Shown here piece by piece: positions 37,501-49,500 of a DNA stretch of 64,000 nt. Every line of letters starts with the position of its first letter. Within the stretch, counting starts at the first letter, position 1. Position numbers and translations under genes: made by a program. The stretch is from Anticarsia gemmatalis (Eukaryota > Arthropoda > Insecta > Lepidoptera > Erebidae), in assembly GCF_050436995.1 (NCBI RefSeq), contig NC_134745.1, forward strand, positions 13,764,001-13,828,000, read 5' to 3'. Below the pieces are notes generated by a model. It was not told the origin of the DNA and searched no databases. It worked only from the letters and a program-made list of their open reading frames with translations.

Positions 37501-40500
37501 TCCTGTCGCTCCTATTTGCTTGGCTAGGTCGTTGTCGATCAGGGTCACTGTAGAGCCGTCGTCCATTAACGCGAAGGTGTTGATTAGACCTGTAGAACCT
37601 TCTACTTGCACTGGTATGATTTTTAAGAAAGACTGTTTCTTTCTAGGCGTCCACGTAGAGGTGATGATTTCCGACGCTTCGGACTCTTTCTTATCTTCTT
37701 TCTTGTTACAGTGTAGAAGCGTGTGATGAGTGTATTTACAGTCGTTCACGCCGCATTGTTTCGTAGCACAACGGTGAGTAACTTTCCTATATCTCAAACA
37801 TCGAAAGCAGAGTCGTTTGGCCTTGGCTATGTCCCATCGTTCATCTTCATTCATCTTCTTAAAACGTCCACATTCTGTCACCAAGTGTCCTGTTTGTTCG
37901 CATACCGGACATCTCGGTGTGTACGGTTTTTCCGTGACGTTGTGAACTCTCTGTGGCCTCTTCTGTGCGGTGAACGGCGGTTGTGTTGATATTTGCTCAG
38001 GTAGCGCGTAAGGACTGCATAGCGTTGATTCTCTTCTCAGGAACTTGTCTAACTTCATCAAGTCTGGGTCTTCTTTGGGTTCCGCGGCGGCGAAGTCGAA
38101 GAATCTGTATCGCAGGGTAGGCGTCAGCTTGTCCACTATTGTCTTGCTCACTTCCGGGTTGTACATGTAGTTGATACAGCTTAAGGTTTTTAATGTAGCG
38201 ACGATATTGGAGATTTTCGTGGCGAATATACATATGTCGCGGGGCGATTCTGTGAGACGTGGTAAAACTCGTAGCGCTTCCATTTGCATCATCGCTATTG
38301 ACTCTGGTCGTCCAAATCGAGATTCGAGTGCTTGCATTATCTCGGATGGGTGAGCGTCGGTGATAAGCAGACCCTCAACTGCTTCCCTGGCTTTTCCTTT
38401 AAGATTTCTTCTCAGGCGGTTTATGTTTTCTACTGTACTATACACACTTTCCGTTTCATAGTAAGCGGCGCGAAAAGGTAGCCAATCTTGATACGAACCA
38501 TTGAAAATAGGTAGTTCGATGAACTTAGGTCGTTGACCCGCTCTCACTGCTGACGTTATGGCCTCCGCAAGTTCCTTGAAGTCTTGTCGAGCTCCCGCCG
38601 GTGTGAGTGTCCCGTGCGACTGATGTTGATCTCCTTGCATAGTGGCTCTGATAACTGACGGCTCTTCCGGCTGATGTGGTTCGTTCGTGATCGCCAAGAT
38701 TGGTTGCGTGTTTTGCCTCTCTAGCCAGCTGTCAACCCTTTCGTTCACTTCCTCTTTCGTACACACGGATATCTCTTCTTGTTCTTCATCTGAGTCCTCA
38801 GTCTCTAGGACGGCTAAGCGCGCGGTAGCCAACTCCACTTGTAAGCGTAACAACTCTTCCCGCGCTTTTGCGATTTTAATAGCTTTAACACGACTCGCGG
38901 TTGATCCCCCTTGCGCCCTTAGCACTGGCGGGGGGGAGGGGCACTGTGGTTTGTTCGGTTGCACACTAATGTTCACTTTCCTTTGCACTGTCACTGTCTC
39001 ACCTGGTTTCGTAGTTTCCTTATTGTGGTTCGGAAGGGGATCCGTCCTCCTGCCAGGCGGCTGCATACACGCGGCGTCCATCCGGAGCGTCGGTGCTGTT
39101 GAAGCGGTTACCGAAGGTGTTTCGTCTGTTGGTGGCGCAAGCGGTGCCGAGGCTCGTCCCGAGGGCGCTGTCGTCGCGGTGACCGATGTGGTGGCTGCTG
39201 TGTTCTCTGTGTTGTCGGTCGTTCCTGTGACGCTGGTGCCCGTAGCCTCGGTGGTAGCACCGGTCGCCGAGGTGCTGGCCGTGCCCTCGGACGACGACGG
39301 TGTTTGTGCGGTCGTCTTGCGCCCCTTTCCTTCTGAACGCGTAGTCGGCATGTTTTCGTTTTGTTCACGTTTCTATCTTCAGTTTTAATAATTTCTTTCT
39401 TTACTATTTTTCAGGATTCTTTCTTCAATGTTTTTCAGGATCCTTTCTTCGATAATGCTTCAGGCTTGTTTCTTCACTGTTTTTCAGGATCCTTTCTTCA
39501 ATAATGTTTCAGGCTTGTTTCTTCACTGTTTTTCAGGATCCTTTCTTCGATAATGCTTCAGGCTTGTTTCTTCACTGTTATTCGGGATCCTTTCTTCAAT
39601 AATGTTCAGGCTTCTTTCTTCAATGTTTTCTTCCTGGATCCGGCTCGAAGGACCATTTAATGTACTGGGTACATTATGCTGTGCCGGTAAATAAGAAGAC
39701 TTCTTGCGGTTTGAAGAAAGTTTATTTTCAGATCCTTATTGTTTCGATGCTAGCTGTGGACTGTGTTGCTAGTACAAATGGCCACCATATTTATACAAAA
39801 TCCTCAAAATAAATGTAGGCCCTCTTATTGGCCGATAAAAGTGGACCAATTAGAATCCCCGCATTTTAGCCAATAGGATTCCAGTAAGACATTTTGGACA
39901 AAAGCTTAAGTACTAGGAAACTTGACTGCGACGAGAGCCGCTTACATTAATTAACAATTTTTAGTGTATTTCTGTACAATTTCTTAAATAAAGTATATAT
40001 ATTTACAATTCTTGTCTTATTATCTACCTTATAAAAATACAATCAGTCGAATATTAGAAAATAACATAACAATTCTTAAAACTTAATGCTAAGTGTCGTG
40101 CTCAGTGGCGCCACCACGCACAAACTTTTAAACTTTCGCTTGCCTGACTTGTTATTTATATTTATTTGCTTTGATTTTGCTAGACGTTTCGGCACAGAGT
40201 GCACTAATTGTATGGCTTACAATTTAGGACTACTAATTTAATTATTTATTCACGGCTTTATTTTTGTTACTACGTGACTTCTATTACCAAATTTTGTCAA
40301 AAAAATTTAAGCAGTTTAACCTTAAAAACTTAACAAACAGTCGGACAGACTCTAATATTTATTATATTAGTATAGAACTATAAAGATACCTGCAAGTAAA
40401 CCGCAGCAAGTATTATAGTTTATTATCGTGTCGCCTTGCGGTTTTATTGAGGCTTCTCTTTACGGAAGACCCTTGGATCTTTGAAGGACTTAAGAAGGCC

Positions 40501-43500
40501 CTGCTTGAGAACTTGAGACCCTTTTTATTTACCTGTAGGTACTGAAATAAGATAGGATACTTGTTAGTTTCTGTATAATATAATGTGAAAATTGTACAAG
40601 TTAAATGTGTTTGTTTCTTGGTACCTTAAATTTTGAAAAGTTCAACTTGGACTGTTTGACAGCTTGTTTCCGCTTACAGATGAGATTTCCTTTTTTCCAT
40701 ACGATAAAATAAAAAGGCCAAAGTTGGAAAACATTGAGATCACGCTGAGTTTTAAAATATATAAATAAAGTTCAGAATAGATGACTTCCATAAACTTCGA
40801 ACAACAATCTTGGCAAATGTTATCCAAAAAGCGGAAAGCGTCTGTTTCTTAAGTTAATTCTATAAACGGCCACTTATCTCCACATTATGTAACCATGTAG
40901 ACGTCACTCTTCATTTCATTGTGGGCTGTTCTAATAATACATGTTAGTAAAAGACGTGGCATTCGTTACCGTACAATGCCATTATGCTCACCTTGTATTG
41001 GATGTCCTTCGAAAAGGTCGCGGCTTTGTAGAAAAGTCGTTGCGAAAACTTGTGTAGTGTTATGTAGAACATTTTGGCTGGAAATTTTGTCTGCATAATG
41101 CTCCAGTGCGAAGGTTGCTCTCGTATTCGTAATTGTGTTTTGTTAGATTTGGGTCATAATTTGTAGTTTTTATTGATTCTTCTTTGGGGTTAAGGCAACC
41201 AAATCGAGCTGAACAAATAGGTAAAATATTTGCACAGGTCTACTTGGATAACTTCCTAAAAATAAATTAAGGTACTTACTCCTGAAACAATCAGTTGGAC
41301 GTTCGTCTATCGTTTTTTGGCTACCCCTGGCACTTTTCTTAACTTCCAAATGACAATATCAGAATAGTAAGTTTCTGAAAATCTTTGAAATCGTTAGATT
41401 GGGAACAATCGGGAACATGTATCAGAAATGCTTACAAAAAAATGTCGAAACCAATATCAGAAACAAGGAGGCAGTCAGAATAATGTATTTTGAAAACCAG
41501 GAGTACTTTAAAACAGTCATAATAAGCCAGCTTTTAAACTGTAATAGCACTTAAAAGTAAACTTACGTGCTAACTGTTTTAAATCATGCTTTATCGCTAC
41601 AATAAGTGTACCGATTTAAGTAATTACGTACTAATTTAAATAAAACACTCGGCTTTTACATTACAATTGCGTTTACATTACGCCAACGAATGACGTAGGT
41701 AGACTGAGGTTTTGCGTAAGTTGAAAGAAATGAGGGTAGATAAAAAATCTATAGTAGAGCCTTCGACCCTCATGCAAACAGGGTAGGTAAAGACGCCACT
41801 CGGTACGATCTTTACAGACTTCCCTTGCTTCATTCACTTCCATACATCTTGTCATATAGATCTGTCCTGCTAGTACTACGCACCTGACTTTATTGCAAGA
41901 CAGAATAGAAATGATCTGTGTATGTCGTACTAGGACCCCAATTTTGAAACTTGAATAAGTAGGTACCAGGATTGTTTTGGGAATTCCCCTGAAATCTGTG
42001 TTTGGTTTCGTGGAATCTCTCCACTTACCCCACAAGAGGTTTATCGGCACTTAGGGAAATTACAGTTAAATGCATAGTATTTCTGTTAGAAGTGCCATTT
42101 TCCACTACAACTCAAAGGTTATTTATCATTCTAGGAAAAGAGGCAATGTCTTTTTCTCACTTATACCACAATTTTCCAAAATAATTACTATGTTTTACAA
42201 GACAACTCCTGTACTTAGAATTGCTCTTGTGTCGCGGGGACTTTACAAACAACTGACACAAAGTAAAACCAGACCCGAAACAACTATTTGTTAGGTGTGG
42301 GAATCGAACTCTCTGCCTGCCGATACTGGTAGTGGCGTAGCGATAACGATTGAAGCTTTTATTTACAACTATAAGGCTTATACTTAATCCTATTTCTTTC
42401 TTCCTCAGGTATGTGAGAACGTAGGAGGTCGTCTCCTACTTCGTTACGACGGCGCTGATGAGGACTTGACACAATTCTGGATATTTTTCTCCAACCCGCG
42501 ACTGAGTAGCTTCGGCTATGTTACCAATAAGGTGAGTAATTTTTTTTTGAACATTTTGTATTTGATGAATTTTTATTGGATTCGGAAAAAATATATGAGT
42601 CGCGATTAAATTACAACATGGGTACCGTTTGTTTGCCTGAGCAAAGTCCTCGTAAAACTAACCTTTTAGCAGTATTTTATTTGTTATAGGATTTTACGTT
42701 GTCTTGCGTTACTGCTGCTCTTACGTTGTGTTTTTTTTATATGAGTTTAAACGCTATTGGATAGATAAACAACCGCTAAATGTAGGTACTCAGAATCGGG
42801 AGTTAGTGCTTTTTAAATGTGTTATTGTGTGGATAAAATCGATTTGAAATATAAAAGTAGGCCGAATATACGTCTTAAGGAATTCAATATTTCAAACATA
42901 ACTTGCGCGGCTCTTAAATTGTCTGACTCACTGATTAGGCTCTACTGTTGTACCGCTCTACAGATAGCGCATTGTCGAACTATTTCCTTCCTCTTTTATC
43001 TAAACAATGCATTGTTTAGTTACGCTTTCGCTTTGGTGACAAACTTCCTAAGAATTTCTATTCATTTCTAGCATTCATGTTATTTGTTAATCCTCGATTG
43101 TACTCCTTAGTGTATAAATACAAACTTTTAGCTCAACCAGTTCTAAAAGTACGCAAATGTTGGCGCGGTCATCCATAGATGGGTGACGTAAAATGGTGTT
43201 TGATCTGGGCGTCTCCGAGCTTCGAACGGGACGTAAAAATTCGGCCCGGTTGTTATCAATTAAGGTAACAGTCGTTAAACCACGAAAATGCCTTTGGGCG
43301 GCTTGAACAACTTTGACACTAGGTTGAACACTAACCATACGGTAAGAAATGCAGCTTAACTGAGGTCTGAGCTTCTGTTTTGCGTTATTGCCACAAATCA
43401 CGAATCGTGAATCAAAGTAAAGCTAAATTATTCAACGGTCAGTCATCTGTGGACCGCTCGCAGCGCAGATTGCATAATATTGTTGATTGTTGCAAATGGA

Positions 43501-46500
43501 GCAGTCGAAGCAATTTGCAACCGAATGATTGCAAATAAACTGCCTTTGCTTACGATGACACCGAATAGAAACATAAGTACCCAATAAAGAAAATGATAAA
43601 ATTTAAAAATAAATATTACTAATTTCTACAGCCTTTGTGGCGCATTCGGTAGAGTTTGCGACTGCCGCGCAGTAGGATTTTGGGTTCGAATCCTAGGTCG
43701 TTAAGGTTAAGTTTTTCAGACATTGTTAAGAGTTAGGAAGTTGAGGTTGTAGTCCTCGGTGCCTCGGAGAGCACGTAAAGCCGTCAGTCCTCCACCTGAC
43801 CTCTTATACACTAAAAATAAAGTCCTGAACAATCTTTCTGTCCTGAAAACCCTTGACTGGTTTGAATGATACTCGCTGCTGTAATCGTATATCGGAAAGG
43901 AGGACATTACAAAATTCTGACACGAATCAAGCTTTAATTTGCAAATAAAAGCAAAGAGAGATCAATGCAAGTTCAGACTTGCAAGATTCTTTATTACTCA
44001 TGAATGACCTGACGCTATTAGGATACGTAGGAGTAACTCTGATTCAGCCAGCAGATGTCTTGACGTCACAACCAGGGTACAAGTAGGTCATAAAGACAAA
44101 AAGTGATCGTCACTTAATAAATGATTGGTTTTATTGACCTCGTTACAGAACAGTCGCGGTGATTTTACAACATAAATGAGTGGACAACTATCACTCATTG
44201 GAATATTGAGAATTACGGGCGGTTTTTTTCTATGCTTTTCAGGAAAAATGGAAATGATATTGTTGGGGAGACGTCAATCGATATAAAATCTAAAAGGCAA
44301 TATCGAAATCGAAAGTACCTAATTCTGTCTGTCTGATAAACTTTTATAGGTAAACAACCAAACCAAATAAGATAACTTTTTATCAAATTACGTATTAAAA
44401 TGGATGGATGCTCAAATAAGGATACTTGGAGACATGTTTTGGGGGGGCAAAACCCTGGTGCAGTTCTATAAGAAGCGATTTCCTACTCTGAACTTCAGTA
44501 ATGACTGTGAACTGTAGTCTTTTTATAAAACGACTTGACCGTAACCCCATTGTTTTGTTTTTATCACAATATTACGCAATAATTTCACCATAAATCTGTC
44601 GGCACATAAATATAACTGTTCTGACTCATTACGTACCGTTGAAAGTGCTTTAAGCTTATTAAGAACCGTTCTAAGTTTAATGGAATGGTTGTTTTATGGT
44701 TATTGACTAAGCTTAGGTTTCTGCACACCGTTTAAAAGATGACTAGATTTTGCCTGTGACTTCGACCACGTGATAATATCTCTTGAAGAAAATTATAGCC
44801 TTATACAAAGTTGATTGTTTAGTTATGATGTGGTTTAATGCATTCAAGGTTATTTTTTTATTTTAAGCACGTTACTGTTGTTTTTTTAACACGTTACCCC
44901 TGGTATGGGTCTCCTCCCGAATTGGTAAAGGGGCCAAGTGTGAGTTGGGAACTTTGCATACTGTCAAGAAATGTGATAAACTTTTTTCCTTCACCGTTAG
45001 AACAAGTGATTATTATTTCTAGTACACACGTAACTTCGAAATATTAGATTTATGAAAGCAGTAGAGAAGTTTTCTTAGAAAAGTTACATATGAAGACCTA
45101 CAAAATACACCATCATCCCAATAAAAGTAACGAAATAAAATGATATTTTGCAGGGTTCCCCATGGCAGTTCAAGTATCCAGGCAAGGTGAACAAGTTCTC
45201 GTGCAAGAACAAGCTGAGCACGCAGCTGCGCCAGAGCGCTGAGGAGTCCATCAGTGAGCCCACACCGGCTGATTTGTTCCAGGTAAATAATATGTCTTTT
45301 ACATTTGTAACTTATTCAAGACAAAGGATTGATAAATTCCGGGATAGGTTTCTCTTCTTAAAACAATAAATACATACACTCAGCGGCAGAAAAAGTGGCC
45401 CAAGCGCTTATCGTGAATTTGTAAACAAATTAAGTAATATATGAAAGATATATTGTTGTAAGTAGTTGCGAAGTGATCTGTTTAGTGTTATGAAGTGTTG
45501 AATTTCAGATTAATTTAAGTGACGGATGACTTTTTCTAACAATGTGTGTTAGAACTGAATTCAGTGTTGATTCGAGAGGTCAGTTGAATTCTGTATTTTG
45601 AAATATTGCTGCACGGAAACGATTTTCTTTATGATTTTTATTGATTATTGGTCTATTTAGATTTTAGAAAAGATTTGAAGATGCCACTTACTGCTGAACA
45701 AGTGGCTTAGGTGGTCTTGTTGTCCGATCAGGGCCATTACCATTGAGAGGTGGCTGCATTTTTCAATGTATCGCGTACCACTTTAAGGTCTGCGATTAGG
45801 AGGTATCGTGAGACTGGTCTCTACACGCGGCGACCAGGAATTGGACGAACACGATGTACATCCGCAAGAGATGACCGATTTGTTAACCTCGAGGTGCTGA
45901 GAAACCGCTTTCTGACAGCGTTTGAGATTCACTAGAGGCTTCAAGCGGCACGCGGAGTCATTCTTAGTGAACGGAACATGAGGCGAAGGATAAAAGAACG
46001 TAATTTACAGGCAGGAAGACCAACCCGAGTACCAGAACTCGAGAGACACCATCGAGTTGCGCGATTACGATTTGCTCGTAAACATGTGAATTGGCTATCG
46101 ACCAATGGAGCAAGTTCTTGTTAACCGATGAGTGCTGAGTAGCATTAAGAGCACCAAATGGTCGTGAGAGAGTGTAAAGACGCCATTAAGGACGGTTTTT
46201 TCCCAACACAACACGTCAGACGGTCAGTTACAAAGGTAGGTCTGTTCTGGTATGGAGAGGTGTATGTTTGGAGGCACGTACGGAGCTTGTCATCGTAGAT
46301 CAGCGCCTAACAGCAGCCGGGTACATTGAAGAAATCGTCCAAGACCATGTTGTACCACTTATGGATTTCATTGGTCGGGAGGATTAACTCTAATATAATA
46401 ATAAAGTTTAATGCGCGCGCTCTTAGCGCCCGCGTTGTGGAATCGCACCTTGCTGATATCGGGATTCAAAAACTGGCTTAGCCTTCTCGCAGTCCAGACA

Positions 46501-49500
46501 TCAACCCCATAGAACATGTCTGGCACATGCTAAAAAACAGTGTATGCGCACTGCCCAACCCACCAGAATCACTTGGTGAGCGAAGAACCGCTCTAGTCAG
46601 AGTGTGGGATAAAGTTCTTCAAGAAGTAATTAAAACATCCTCCAAAGCATGCCAGAATGCATGCAGGTCACCATAAATGCTAGAGGAGTTAACACGCGGT
46701 ATAAACTAGATTTTTTCTTTGGTGCAGAATTAGGTTTTTGCAAAAACTTTCAGTAAGCGATTTCGACAAAAGCTGTATTTTTTAATTTTTCCCATTTTTG
46801 ATTAAAAATTACGACTATTTAGTGTAAATTGTAACTAAACTTGTGTATAAACTGTTTAACTAATAGTTATAGCCAAAATAGTAACCATATATTGATATTC
46901 TAAAAAGTTTTATCGTAGTTTTGCTTTGGGCCACTTTTTCTGCCGCTGAGTGTATTATTGGACAACTCCCACGCAGTTATTTGATTCCATAATAGGCAGA
47001 ACCTTTGCTATGGTAACCAAATAACTGATAAACATTCATATATACTTCTACATAGATACATTAACAATCAGACTCAGAAAACGATAAGCAAAACAATATT
47101 GCATAATATAATTCAGAAGTTATTTAAATATTCGCAATAACCAAAATGTTATGTCTACAAAATTCTTTATCATAATAATATGTGCTAAATCTACTTCTAC
47201 AGGAAGAAGTTTTTATTTGGACGAATTTATTTTACTAGGCTAAATGCCAAATCTGTGCATTTTCCTTCCGCGTGTCCCTGTATTCTTGGAAAATTACTGT
47301 GTTCCTTCCTGTTTCTCAAAAATTTTTGGCAATTTTATCGCACGGTAATGGTACGTTACAATAAATTAAAACAATATATTTTCCTTTTTCCAGCCAACCC
47401 AGAGTCTGGAATCTCACAACTTCGTGAGCGGCATGAAGTTAGAAGCTTTAGACCCACAAGACATGAAATGTGTTCGACCAGCCACCGTTACCAAAGTGTT
47501 CAATAATTTTCACTTTTTAGTAGTCATAGATGATCATACTGAGGATTATGAGGATACGAAGATGGCCTGGCTTTGTGACTCCATGCAGCCATACATATAC
47601 CCAATAGGATGGGCACAGAAGAACGGCTTAAGTTTTAAGCCTCCCAAGATATGGAAGGAAGGGAATTTCGACTGGGACGAGTATCTCACAATGACATCAT
47701 CAGTCCCAGCACCGGACTATTGTTTCGGGACCAAAGTACCTCTAAAAGGCATCGAAGTTAACATGAAGTTAGAAGCAGTTAATCCACAGAATCATGAAGA
47801 AATCCACGTAGCGAATATAGATGCTATCATTGAGCACATGTTGTGTGTAGAACTGTTACCTATTGGAGAAAAATACTGGTTTTCTCAAGACAGTGATTTG
47901 CTATTCCCTGTTGGCTGGTGTGATAGCAATGATTACGCTTTGCACATTCCTGATACAACGGTAGAGAAGGAAGCGCCAAAGCCGGCAGAAGAGAAATCCG
48001 TTACTTCTGAAATGAAGTGCTCGGACGACTGGTGTGATAGAATCTTCTTCAACTATAAGTGTTATGCTGGACCTTCAATCAGTCGTAACAAATTGTCCCA
48101 GTTGCCAAAGCATGTCGGTCCTGGGCCTTTGTCGCTAGTGTTGAAGGAAGTACTGAATAAGATAATATCGGCTAGTTATAAGCCAGCTAAGTTGCTGAAG
48201 GATTGGGAGACTGAGGGACCACCGGAGGAGGGGATGCGCCTTGAGATGCTTAGAGCCAAGTAAGTATATCATATTTATATAGTAAACGAAGTTGGGACGT
48301 GGGAAGTCTTTTGGTACTTAATTACTGTATGCTAAAAGTAGCATTGAAATATTACTCGACCAAATAACTTTCTTAAAATCTTATTCGTTCAAATTCCCGA
48401 TTTCAAAACGCATGTCTTGACGTACCTACATAAAATAGGACCGATGAACGATAATAGCAAATGAAAGTTCTGTACTTACATACGGTGAACTTGATCACAA
48501 CAAAAAAGTGCTCATTTTAAAGAAAAGATTCCATCGAGCTATCACATAGAGTAAATAAAGGTAAAGGGCTCCTCCTTTCCTCAGATCACCTTATCGAGGG
48601 CAAGTTCCGACCAGTTCTAAGCATAGTTATGATACTAATAATATATTTGTATGTTCTAGGTTGAAGTCGAGCACGTACCACGCGTACGTGCCGGTGTGTC
48701 GCGCGGCGCCGCACGTGGCCGACTTCTGCCGCGCCGTCTGCGTCAAGCTGCAGGCCTGCCCCTGTCTGTTCGGACCCGACGAGTTCGCTGAACTGTGTCC
48801 TAATGACTGCCAGCGGGTCGACAAGTCTACTTTCCGTAAGTATTTTGTTTTTTTCGAAATATAACCAAATATAGTAAGCCATTAGTAGCAAGATCTTTCG
48901 AAATACCATAACTGGTTAAATTCTTCTCCTTCCACTTTATTTCTAAAATATGTTTTATCTTTTGTAATTTTTGCATACCTATCCCAAAAATATTCTACAA
49001 TGTTTGATACTAGAGAATTACATAAAAGCAAATGTTCCTTTTCAGATAACGGTACTGAGCGCCGTGGCCGGCCGAAAGGTAGCGTGAATGGGCGCAGGAA
49101 AAAGAAAAAGGCTGCTCCCGAGAAGAAAGAGAAGGAGCGAGAGCCGCAGCCTACGATGGAGTCCGAGAGCAACAAGGACGTGGAGTCTGTAGAGAGCGAG
49201 CACAGCGCCGGCTCCACGCCGCCCTCCGAGCCCGGCACACGACCCAACACGCCTGACTCCACCGACTACAAGCGCACTCAGCGCAGGAAGCGCGAACCCA
49301 AGAACAACTACCCCAAAATGGAGATGAAAACTCGAGGCGCCAAACTACCCAACTTCGCCCTTCAAATGAAAGAAGCCCACTGGAATAAAAAAGACATGGA
49401 AACCATATACAGCAATACCTGCGTCAAGAAACAGAACTCGCAGGACAGCGATACAGAGAATGAGACTAATGAGAGCAGCTCTAACTCCAGAGACGCCAAA

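Larger units (their letters stand above)
33161..40122 (-). mobile_element. Complete BEL/Pao LTR retrotransposon, 6,962 bp, antisense in Sfmbt intron 2
   Basis: Two 462-bp LTRs (33161-33622 and 39661-40122) start TGT and end ACA and read as identical along their whole length. The insertion is flanked by a perfect 5-bp duplication AACTT (33156-33160 and 40123-40127). Between them, on the minus strand, are a tRNA-type primer site (39636-39655), a leader with 49-bp tandem repeats, and one long uninterrupted gag-pol frame (39351-33589). There is no env-like frame. Protein features (YVDDYLDS in the reverse transcriptase, DDGS in the protease) place it in BEL/Pao. Identical LTRs mean a recent insertion; it could be polymorphic in the species. 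Confidence 0.96.

Noticed and set aside
33589..39388. Plus-strand open frames within the retrotransposon
   Set aside because: They are mirror frames of the GC-rich gag-pol gene with no domain of their own.
39438..39590. CRISPR-like array
   Set aside because: Units are head-to-tail 49-bp repeats with no unique spacers, in an insect retrotransposon leader.
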